Of a stretch of 5,578 bases of DNA, positions 1 to 3,810 are shown in pieces. Made by a program: the position numbers and the translations under genes. The notes under the pieces were generated by a model, which did no database searches, had not been told where the DNA came from, and worked only from the letters and a program-made list of their open reading frames with translations. Source of the stretch: Holophagaceae bacterium UBA1801. GTDB taxonomy: Bacteria > Acidobacteriota > Holophagae > Holophagales > Holophagaceae. The stretch is from contig DCFP01000179.1 of NCBI GenBank assembly GCA_002319925.1, forward strand, positions 3,136 to 8,713. The letters are read 5' to 3'. Within the stretch, counting starts at the first letter, position 1; each line of letters opens with the position of its first letter.

Positions 1-7
1 CTCTCCT
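1..7 (-). promoter_or_regulatory. Possible ribosome binding site of a leftward gene beyond the edge
   Basis: Read on the minus strand the window ends in AGGAGAG, a good match to a Shine-Dalgarno sequence. A start codon would lie a few bases outside the window. It is the only ribosome-site-like sequence in the leader below the PL-like promoter that is not followed at once by a stop codon. The call is an inference from the motif and its place, because the gene itself is not visible. Confidence 0.35.
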
Positions 8-10
8 GTG

Positions 11-55
11 GCGCCGCGAAGGCGCAGATTTGCCGCCCACCCTGCCCGGTGGGCG
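11..55. other. Two tandem GC-rich hairpins in the leftward leader
   Basis: Two perfect inverted repeats follow each other. GCGCC at 11-15 pairs with GGCGC at 21-25 around a 5-nt loop. CGCCCACC at 34-41 pairs with GGTGGGCG at 48-55 around a 6-nt loop. On the plus strand the second is followed by TTGTTGTTG, which could act as a weak terminator for a rightward gene coming from outside. On the minus strand no U-tract follows either hairpin, so they would be structured RNA just before the edge ribosome site. The role is unknown. Confidence 0.5.
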
Positions 56-91
56 TTGTTGTTGAGGGATGGGGCCTGGAACTGATTGGGG

Positions 92-139
92 GAAGGGCGG
101 TGCTAGGTGAGTGCTACACGAGGGAAGAACCCGCCCTTC
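92..139. repeat. 9-bp inverted repeat with a direct repeat in its loop
   Basis: GAAGGGCGG at 92-100 is perfectly complementary to CCGCCCTTC at 131-139, with a 30-nt loop. At its left end GTGCTA occurs twice (100-105 and 111-116) in the same orientation, spaced 11 bp start to start, about one helical turn. It lies inside the predicted leader RNA of the PL-like promoter. It could be an RNA structure for antitermination or attenuation, or a binding site for a second regulator. Neither can be decided from sequence alone. Confidence 0.45.
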
Positions 140-156
140 GCTCGATCAGTCGCTGG

Positions 157-173
157 TCACATGGGAGCCTCCT
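157..173 (-). promoter_or_regulatory. Strong Shine-Dalgarno followed by a start-stop (ATG TGA)
   Basis: On the minus strand AGGAGG (173-168) is followed by a 5-nt spacer, ATG (162-160) and directly TGA (159-157). An overlapping GTG (160-158) opens a four-codon frame (Val-Thr-Ser-Asp) before its own stop. The spacing is ideal for initiation, yet no longer frame follows. It lies about 30 nt below the predicted start of the PL-like transcript. It could be a minimal upstream ORF that holds a ribosome on the leader, or the remnant of a decayed gene. Confidence 0.4.
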
Positions 174-195
174 AGGGGGTGGTGGAGAAGGGAAC

Positions 196-221
196 GTAAC
201 AAAGTTACTGATACGGTAACC
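196..221. promoter_or_regulatory. Left operator for the phage repressor/Cro
   Basis: The core GTTAC-N7-GTAAC at 204-220 is a perfect 5-bp inverted repeat. Read on the minus strand it matches the operator at 2158-2174 in 15 of 17 positions. A third half-site, GTAAC at 196-200, forms a second palindrome with the first arm (GTAAC-AAA-GTTAC). The operator fills the spacer of the PL-like promoter, so a bound repressor would block polymerase. The sequence match is direct; binding is inferred. Confidence 0.75.
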
Positions 222-230
222 AGTCGTCAA
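202..230 (-). promoter_or_regulatory. PL-like leftward promoter
   Basis: On the minus strand TTGACG (230-225) is followed by 17 bp and TAACTT (207-202). The -35 matches the sigma70 consensus in 5 of 6 positions and the -10 in 3 of 6. Transcription would start near 195 and run off the left edge. The repressor operator lies between the two hexamers. By analogy with lambda PL it should drive the leftward early genes (recombination or excision functions are typical), but none of those genes is in view. Confidence 0.65.
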
Positions 231-243
231 CCCCTTTTTTTTG

Positions 244-274
244 GACAAAAGAAAACCCCGCAGGGGCGGGGTTT
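244..274 (-). terminator. Intrinsic terminator of the immunity operon
   Basis: AAACCCCGC at 253-261 and GCGGGGTTT at 266-274 form a perfect 9-bp stem with a 4-nt loop. On the minus strand the stem is followed by TTTTCTTTTG, a good U-tract. It lies about 26 bp after the stop codon of the leftward signal-peptide gene, so it ends the repressor-immA-exported-protein transcript. It sits just upstream of the PL-like promoter and insulates the two leftward units. Confidence 0.9.
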
Positions 275-299
275 GAGCAGGGTGGGATAAGGACGTCGC

Positions 300-1157
300 T
301 TATTTGGGTATGGCCAATAGAAGGTCTTGATCAATATCCGGTTCCCCGGGCCCTGGGCTAACCGTGATTCGGATCTTGGCGCCCTCAGTCTGGCTCTTGG
401 CGATCGCGGCCAACAACTTGGCTTGGAGATCAGGACCAGTCCCGCGTTCACCTTCGATGGCCACGATGAACTTTCCAAGCAAGTCCTTCCCGTTGCTCCA
501 AGGTTCGACTTTCAACACCTGAAGGAATTTCGCTCCAATGGCGAAGCTGATCCCGGCCTTGAGTGACCCGCGCTCTATACCTGGCGATTGAGCTGACCCC
601 GGGTTGGGTGTTTCCGCCATAGGGGTAGCATTTGGGGAACTCTGGTACGCGGCTTGTGTGTCATGGATGAAGGTCGCGGTGGCTGTCTGTATTTTTGGTG
701 TCAACTGGCCGGTAATATCCGCTTTATCTCCAGATAATCGGAACATAGCTTCCTTGGCGTTCGCCACCTTCTGAAGCTGATCAACAGTAAGAAAGTAAGT
801 GGCATATTCAGTAACTCCGCCGCTCACAACGTCCCGATTGTTTCGGCTACCATTACCACTTAATGGTAGAAATTCACCATCAAGTCGGAACGTTAAGCTT
901 TCACCTTCACTGATAAACATCCAGTCAGGTCGGGATACGTCAACACTGATCATGTAGTCGGGCGGATTGTTTGGAAACGCCCACAGCGTGAACCTCACAT
1001 ACCGCTCAGAAAAGAAAGAACCACCTTCTAGCTTCGGGCTTCCCCAGAACAATTGCGCAAAGGATTTTCCTGTGAACTTATCCTTTTTCCAGATAGTGGT
1101 CTGGGAAAACAGAAGGGTGGATACAAGAGATATAGCCATGATTCGTATAAATTTCAT
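300..1157 (-). CDS. Exported protein of unknown function in the immunity operon (285 aa)
   Basis: I do not recognise a named family. Residues 1-18 look like a Sec signal peptide: a basic start (MKFIR), a hydrophobic core at about 6-17 and a Ser-Gln near the likely cut. There is no lipobox cysteine, so a soluble periplasmic or secreted protein is likely. A first domain (about 25-168) is rich in beta-type stretches and contains YFLTVDQLQKVANAK at 121-135, a pattern seen in various uncharacterised exported proteins. A Pro/Ser/Asn-rich linker (about 172-195) leads to a second domain (about 196-285). The start is supported by AGGAGGT 5 nt upstream and by an ATGA overlap with immA. It is the last gene before the terminator. 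Its DNA is visibly less GC-rich than the rightward genes, as in acquired cargo (moron) genes. Being co-transcribed with the repressor it should be made in the lysogen, so superinfection exclusion or lysogenic conversion is an inference from position only. Confidence 0.8.
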   Translation of the reverse strand: MKFIRIMAISLVSTLLFSQTTIWKKDKFTGKSFAQLFWGSPKLEGGSFFSERYVRFTLWAFPNNPPDYMISVDVSRPDWMFISEGESLTFRLDGEFLPLSGNGSRNNRDVVSGGVTEYATYFLTVDQLQKVANAKEAMFRLSGDKADITGQLTPKIQTATATFIHDTQAAYQSSPNATPMAETPNPGSAQSPGIERGSLKAGISFAIGAKFLQVLKVEPWSNGKDLLGKFIVAIEGERGTGPDLQAKLLAAIAKSQTEGAKIRITVSPGPGEPDIDQDLLLAIPK

Positions 1158-1648
1158 GCAACCTCCTGGATAACAGATTTGAGACGAATCCGGGCGATCT
1201 TCCCTGCCAGTTTACGTTGTGGACAATCATGGAGAGGAAGATCTTCAAAGTGGGCCGAGAGCGCGGCGATGAATGCATCCAGAGAGGCGTTCTCATACTT
1301 CCTGATGCGAGCTTCCGGGATCAGTGCGCACGCTGCCCAGCGCTCCGCTTGGGTTTCTTGTTTAGCCCGGGTCCACGGACTGGTGTATCCCATGTGAAGG
1401 ACCAAGTGTCCCAGCTCGTGAGCTAGGCTCCAAATCTGTGCCAAATGACTGGAATGGTTCGGGACGACCAACACGGCTGGAATCCCGTAGTCCTCAAAGG
1501 CAGGGAAGTAGGCTCCCTTGGAAATATTCCCGTTCCCATAAACAACCTTGGCCCCAAGTTCCCACGCATAAGCCTCGAGGTCCTCGATCGTGGGGTAGTG
1601 GAGTCCGTACCAGTGGGGGAGGGCAACGCCCTCAGGGCTTCTTCCCAC
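1154..1648 (-). CDS. immA: ImmA/IrrE-family metallopeptidase (164 aa)
   Basis: This is a zinc-dependent peptidase of the ImmA/IrrE family, whose known members (ImmA of ICEBs1, IrrE of Deinococcus) cleave a partner XRE repressor and so trigger induction. The HExxH motif is HELGH at residues 77-81, in the family setting SLAHELGHLVLH. It is followed by ETQAERWAACALIP at 98-111, which matches the family pattern ExEANxFAAxLLMP and supplies Glu98 as the likely third zinc ligand. The length fits the family. The protein is cytoplasmic, with no signal or membrane segment. It starts with GTG at 1648, preceded by GAGGGG at 7 nt, which lies inside the lysine-rich end of the repressor gene. The two frames overlap by 17 bp, so translation is probably coupled, and the next gene overlaps its stop by 4 bp. 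The adjacent repressor is the predicted substrate. Confidence 0.9.
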   Translation of the reverse strand: MGRSPEGVALPHWYGLHYPTIEDLEAYAWELGAKVVYGNGNISKGAYFPAFEDYGIPAVLVVPNHSSHLAQIWSLAHELGHLVLHMGYTSPWTRAKQETQAERWAACALIPEARIRKYENASLDAFIAALSAHFEDLPLHDCPQRKLAGKIARIRLKSVIQEVA

Positions 1649-2102
1649 CCTTTTTCCCCTCAGCTGATTTCCCTTTGGCTTCTGCCTCGCGCCTGGAGAG
1701 CCCTATCGCGACTCCCTTGAGCCAAAGCTGGTAGTAAGCTTCCTGCTCGTCTTCGGGGAATTTCAGGAGGTCCTCGAACATGGCAGATGAGAGAACCCGA
1801 GTTCGTTCTGAAGCCTGGGCCCAACGTTCAGCAGAGATTCCCGGAGGTGGGGTATTTGGGGTATCCAGGAACTCAGTCACGTCACATCCGACAACACCTG
1901 CTATTTGCGCGAGCGTGTCGTAGTGGGGCCTTGGCCGCTTCTTGTTCTGCAGGAATTGCTTGAGGGTCGGCGGGCTGAGATCGAACCTCGCCGAGACCTG
2001 CTCGATGTCGATCGCCCCTCGTGCCGTAACCAGTCCTTCTCGCTCGGCAAATTCCTTCACTCGAGAACAGAAAATGTCCTGCTGAGGCCAATTTGGGTTC
2101 AT
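1632..2102 (-). CDS. XRE-family phage repressor, CI-like (156 aa)
   Basis: This cytoplasmic DNA-binding protein is the probable lysogeny repressor. An XRE-type helix-turn-helix lies at about residues 30-80. It includes VSARFDLSPPTLKQFLQNKK (36-55) and the later family signature YDTLAQIAGVVGCDVTEFLD (61-80). The rest (81-156) is a short helical region with a Lys/Gly-rich tail (144-156). No LexA/S24 peptidase domain is present, so RecA-stimulated self-cleavage is not expected and inactivation by the neighbouring ImmA fits. The frame stays open far upstream, but ATG at 2102 is chosen because homology-like sequence begins there and the operator region lies directly above. There is no clear Shine-Dalgarno. 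An operator copy (2105-2123) ends 2 bp before the start codon, so autoregulation is likely. The gene is divergent from cro and first in a three-gene operon. Confidence 0.88.
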   Translation of the reverse strand: MNPNWPQQDIFCSRVKEFAEREGLVTARGAIDIEQVSARFDLSPPTLKQFLQNKKRPRPHYDTLAQIAGVVGCDVTEFLDTPNTPPPGISAERWAQASERTRVLSSAMFEDLLKFPEDEQEAYYQLWLKGVAIGLSRREAEAKGKSAEGKKGGKKP

Positions 2103-2104
2103 AT

Positions 2105-2123
2105 GGTTACTTTTGCGGTAACC
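2105..2123. promoter_or_regulatory. Operator copy next to the repressor start (OR3-like)
   Basis: GGTTAC-N7-GTAACC is a perfect 6-bp inverted repeat directly upstream of the repressor ATG. It has the same GTTAC-N7-GTAAC core as the left operator. Because it covers the expected 5' end of the repressor message, binding here would shut off repressor synthesis, the role OR3 has in lambda. Whether repressor or Cro prefers it cannot be told from sequence. Confidence 0.75.
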
Positions 2124-2131
2124 AAGTTGAA

Positions 2132-2137
2132 ATTCTA
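2132..2137 (-). promoter_or_regulatory. Possible repressor-maintenance promoter -10 box (PRM-like)
   Basis: On the minus strand TAGAAT matches the -10 consensus in 5 of 6 positions and would start transcription near 2125, about 23 nt before the repressor ATG. No -35 hexamer stands at the right distance. The operator at 2158-2174 begins where the -35 should be, an arrangement that in lambda PRM goes with activation by bound repressor. The assignment is tentative. Confidence 0.4.
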
Positions 2138-2149
2138 GTCTCTGACCTA

Positions 2150-2180
2150 TTGATCTAGTTACCGTATCGGTTACCTTATA
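2150..2180 (+). promoter_or_regulatory. PR-like rightward promoter
   Basis: TTGATC at 2150-2155 is a likely -35. The -10 is less clear: TACCTT at 2172-2177 (16-bp spacer) corresponds to the TAACTT of the PL-like promoter, and CTTATA at 2175-2180 (19-bp spacer) is the alternative. Both put the start of transcription at about 2184-2187, at the cro start codon. The operator at 2158-2174 occupies the spacer, as in the left promoter. It would drive cro and the early genes to its right. Confidence 0.55.
2158..2175. promoter_or_regulatory. Operator within the rightward promoter
   Basis: GTTACCGTATCGGTTAC (2158-2174) equals the minus-strand reading of the left operator in 15 of 17 positions. Its second half-site is GTTAC instead of GTAAC, so it is an imperfect palindrome. 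It lies in the spacer of the PR-like promoter and directly upstream of the possible repressor promoter, so one bound dimer could repress cro and help repressor transcription. Confidence 0.75.
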
Positions 2181-2186
2181 GGGGTG

Positions 2187-2417
2187 ATGAGAACCCCTTC
2201 GAAAAAGCTCCCCCGGGGAGAGATGGCTCGCCTGATGCTGGAAACCGGCCTCACGAAGACCACTATCTGGCGTGCTATCAACAACAAACAATGCAGTCCT
2301 GAATCCGCCATCCTCATTCACAGGGCCTCCAGGGGGCAGTTTCCCTGCTGGGACCTCTGCCCGGACATCTGGGCCAAGGGGCAGTTCCCTCCTGCCCTCG
2401 CGGATCTCGCAGCGTGA
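2187..2417 (+). CDS. Cro-like / YdaS-family DNA-binding protein (76 aa)
   Basis: This small regulator is divergent from the repressor, in the position of cro. Residues about 14-46 form a helix-turn-helix (ARLMLETGLTKTTIWRAINN at 14-33). It ends in the family-typical region IHRASRGQFPCWDLCPDIW (44-62), which closely resembles the end of YdaS/Cro proteins (IExATGGxVxRxxLRPDIW). Length fits the family. It should bind the GTTAC operators, oppose the repressor and favour lytic development. ATG at 2187 is chosen; a GTG lies directly before it at 2184. The predicted transcription start falls at the same place and the nearby GGGG is only 2 nt from the ATG, too close for a normal ribosome site, so the message may be leaderless. 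The stop overlaps a GTG in another frame (see the next interval). Confidence 0.85.
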   Translation: MRTPSKKLPRGEMARLMLETGLTKTTIWRAINNKQCSPESAILIHRASRGQFPCWDLCPDIWAKGQFPPALADLAA

Positions 2418-2718
2418 CGCGCGCCGACTCATCTCTTCGCCTCGACTGGGCCCAGCGGTCCCGGGTTGAACTCCACTACCTCGCCGGCATCTCGCGACAG
2501 CGCGCGCCGCGCGGGCCGGTTCCTTTCCAACCACATTCGCAAGCCCATCGGGCCGCACGCGCGCAACTGGTCGAGCGTCATGAACACCACAACCAGCCCC
2601 TGAAAGGCGGGTTCCTCCTTCGCGGGGACCTGTATCCCTACACCCGGGAAGCCTGCCCGCTCCCCGGGTGTTCTCGTTTGCCCTGACCCTTCCAACCCCA
2701 TTCGCATTAGGTGAACCC
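2418..2718. other. 300-bp interval with two opposed candidate ORFs, unresolved
   Basis: The interval between cro and the CII-like gene has no gene I can assign with confidence. A minus-strand frame (2707 to 2429, 92 codons) reads protein-like in its second half (for example MTLDQLRACGPMGLRMWLER), but it has no ribosome site and would face cro head-on. A plus-strand frame (GTG at 2414 to 2686, 90 codons) has the 4-bp GTGA overlap with cro that is usual in this operon. However, its ribosome site is weak, it is unusually rich in His, Arg and Pro, and its end runs into a terminator-like hairpin. The two are in register on opposite strands, so base composition by codon position cannot separate them. 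It may instead be a decayed gene or a regulatory spacer like the lambda cro-cII gap. Confidence 0.4.
2641..2680 (+). terminator. Terminator-like hairpin between cro and the CII-like gene
   Basis: CACCCGGG at 2641-2648 pairs perfectly with CCCGGGTG at 2663-2670 (8-bp GC-rich stem, 14-nt loop), followed on the plus strand by TTCTCGTTTG. This is the place of tR1 in lambda, where rightward transcripts partly stop unless antitermination acts. The loop is long and the U-tract is interrupted, so termination would be partial at best. Confidence 0.5.
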
Positions 2719-3243
2719 ATGATCAATTCCGAAGCGGGGAATATCAGCCCGCAAAGGTATGCCCAGAAAGTCGCCCTCCACGAGGTGTGCCGCCTGCACG
2801 GCCTCGGCCAGGAGTGGATCGCCATCATGCTAAAGAAGAGCCAGGGAACCATCTCCAAGTGGCTGAATCCGGCGTCCCCCGAGTTTCCAGGCTTCGAAGA
2901 CTGGAACGACCTCATCAAGCTTCTCCGAGAGCACACGGGCTCCATCGAGCCCATCCGGGCCTTCTGCAACTGGCACGGCGCCGACGCTGTGGCCCTCACC
3001 CACCATGGCTGCAGCCTGGATCCCAAGACCCTTGGCCGCCTGACCTCGATCATCGCGCGTAAGGAGGGTCACATCGTCTCGCTCCTAGTGCAGATCTTGG
3101 AGGATGGAAAGGTCGACGGCATGGAGGAGCACCAGCTCGCTGACACTGCCGAGGATATCGAGGCCCTCTATGTGGCCGTGGGCGATCTGCGTGAAAGGGC
3201 CCTGGCGGCGCGCAAGGCGGCACCGAAACGGAGGCGAGCGTGA
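2719..3243 (+). CDS. Phage regulatory protein, CII/CP76-like (174 aa)
   Basis: This is a probable DNA-binding regulator of the phage CII (CP76-type) group, which acts in the lysis-lysogeny decision. The residues around QEWIAIMLKKSQGTISKWL (31-49) read as a helix-turn-helix, followed by NPASPEFPGFEDWNDL. The stretch LIKLLREHTGSIEPIRAFCNWHGA (65-88) matches the family pattern LxxLxxxTGDxxPLxAxAxxxG. The rest (about 100-160) is mainly helical and may mediate oligomerisation, and the protein ends in a basic tail (KAAPKRRRA). ATG at 2719 is preferred over upstream in-frame starts because AGGTG stands 5 nt before it and the family-like sequence begins there. It follows the hairpin at 2641-2680, as cII follows tR1 in lambda. 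Its stop overlaps the next start by 4 bp (GTGA). The family call rests on pattern memory, not on a search. Confidence 0.7.
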   Translation: MINSEAGNISPQRYAQKVALHEVCRLHGLGQEWIAIMLKKSQGTISKWLNPASPEFPGFEDWNDLIKLLREHTGSIEPIRAFCNWHGADAVALTHHGCSLDPKTLGRLTSIIARKEGHIVSLLVQILEDGKVDGMEEHQLADTAEDIEALYVAVGDLRERALAARKAAPKRRRA

Positions 3244-3425
3244 GCGGACACACCTCTCCCTCCCTCGAACTCCTCATTGAAGCGCGGCGCCTGATCCACG
3301 CCAACGACGCCACGATGCTGATCACCCAACTTGAGTCTGGTCTTCGGTCCGAGCTGATGGCTCGGGACCGGGACGCCTCCATGCTCATCACTCGCTTCCT
3401 GGAAAGTCGCGGGGTGACGCCATGA
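3240..3425 (+). CDS. Small unrecognised protein with an internal repeat (61 aa)
   Basis: No family is recognised. The start GTG overlaps the stop of the CII-like gene (GTGA) and has GGAGG 5 nt upstream, so translation is well supported; its stop overlaps the next start (ATGA). The protein contains two copies of a motif 22 residues apart: DATMLITQLESG at 23-34 and DASMLITRFLESRG at 45-58. The repeat is also visible in the DNA (3306 and 3372 onward, 66 bp apart), pointing to an internal duplication. It is probably helical and cytoplasmic, with no signal or membrane segment. The position between regulators and replication genes gives no specific role. Confidence 0.7.
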   Translation: MSGHTSPSLELLIEARRLIHANDATMLITQLESGLRSELMARDRDASMLITRFLESRGVTP

Positions 3426-3613
3426 GAACTCCCGACCCCAGGCTCCAGCAGTTCGTCTACATGGGCATGCATGGGTCCCGGATCAATCCGATCGGGACAA
3501 CAGGGCTCACCCCCAAGCAGATCGAGAAGGCGCTCGAAGAGGGGCGCCGTCTAAAGAAGGCTGGTGCCGCTTGTGATCGGAATTGTCCCTACTGCGGGGG
3601 GATTTCATCATGA
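3422..3613 (+). CDS. Small protein with a C-terminal Cys cluster (63 aa)
   Basis: No family is recognised. The start ATG overlaps the previous stop (ATGA) with GGGGTGA a few bases upstream, and the stop overlaps the next start in the same way. The middle (about 30-48, TPKQIEKALEEGRRLKKAG) should be an amphipathic basic helix. It leads to CDRNCPYCGG at 51-60, a CxxxCxxC cluster that could bind a metal. With three cysteines in so small a protein, the fourth ligand would have to be His17 or come from a partner. The spacing is the same as in radical SAM enzymes, but the protein is far too short to be one. A small zinc-binding accessory protein is possible. Confidence 0.65.
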   Translation: MRTPDPRLQQFVYMGMHGSRINPIGTTGLTPKQIEKALEEGRRLKKAGAACDRNCPYCGGISS

Positions 3614-3810
3614 ACGGCCCTTTTGAACGTGCTGACGCGCGGTTGGATCTCATTCATGCGCGCGCGCAAAGCGTGAAATGGATGTCGATCCAGCTGGCCT
3701 GGGAGGCCAATGGCGATCTGAACATCGAACAAGCGGCCTCTCTCCTTCTCCAGGCGTTCCATTGCCTCAATCGGGCCGTATCACCGGTGGAAAGTGCGAA
3801 GGCGTCATGA
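3610..3810 (+). CDS. Small helical protein of unknown function (66 aa)
   Basis: No family is recognised. ATG at 3610 overlaps the previous stop (ATGA) and is preceded by GGGGGGA; a longer in-frame start at 3583 would overlap the previous gene by 31 bp and is less likely. The sequence looks like two or three helices (about 8-32 and 37-56, the second AASLLLQAFHCLNRAV), without signal peptide or membrane segment. Its stop overlaps the ATG of the PrimPol-VapE gene, so the two are probably translated in a coupled way. A role with the replication protein is an inference from that coupling. Confidence 0.65.
   Translation: MNGPFERADARLDLIHARAQSVKWMSIQLAWEANGDLNIEQAASLLLQAFHCLNRAVSPVESAKAS

Noticed and set aside
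1..60. Left edge as a tRNA end or attachment site
   Set aside because: The hairpins do not form a tRNA arm set and no matching repeat occurs elsewhere in the window.
300..566. Plus- and minus-strand short frames over the end of the exported-protein gene
   Set aside because: The 285-codon frame has a signal peptide, a strong ribosome site and operon overlap; the others have none of these.
2026..2035. GTAACCAGTC identical to part of the left operator, inside the repressor gene
   Set aside because: Only one half-site is present; no partner GTTAC stands 7 bp away, so it is probably chance.
2104..2130. TTCAAC-N16-TAACCA as a repressor promoter parallel to the PL-like one
   Set aside because: Its transcription start would fall inside the coding region after the ATG.
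2103..3053. Upstream extension of the repressor frame to a 473-residue protein
   Set aside because: The part above 2102 runs through the operators, antisense to cro and the CII-like gene, and reads as low-quality sequence; the repressor fold begins at ATG 2102.
3472..3613. CxxxCxxC protein as a radical SAM enzyme
   Set aside because: The spacing matches but 63 residues cannot hold the barrel and the cluster is at the C-terminus.
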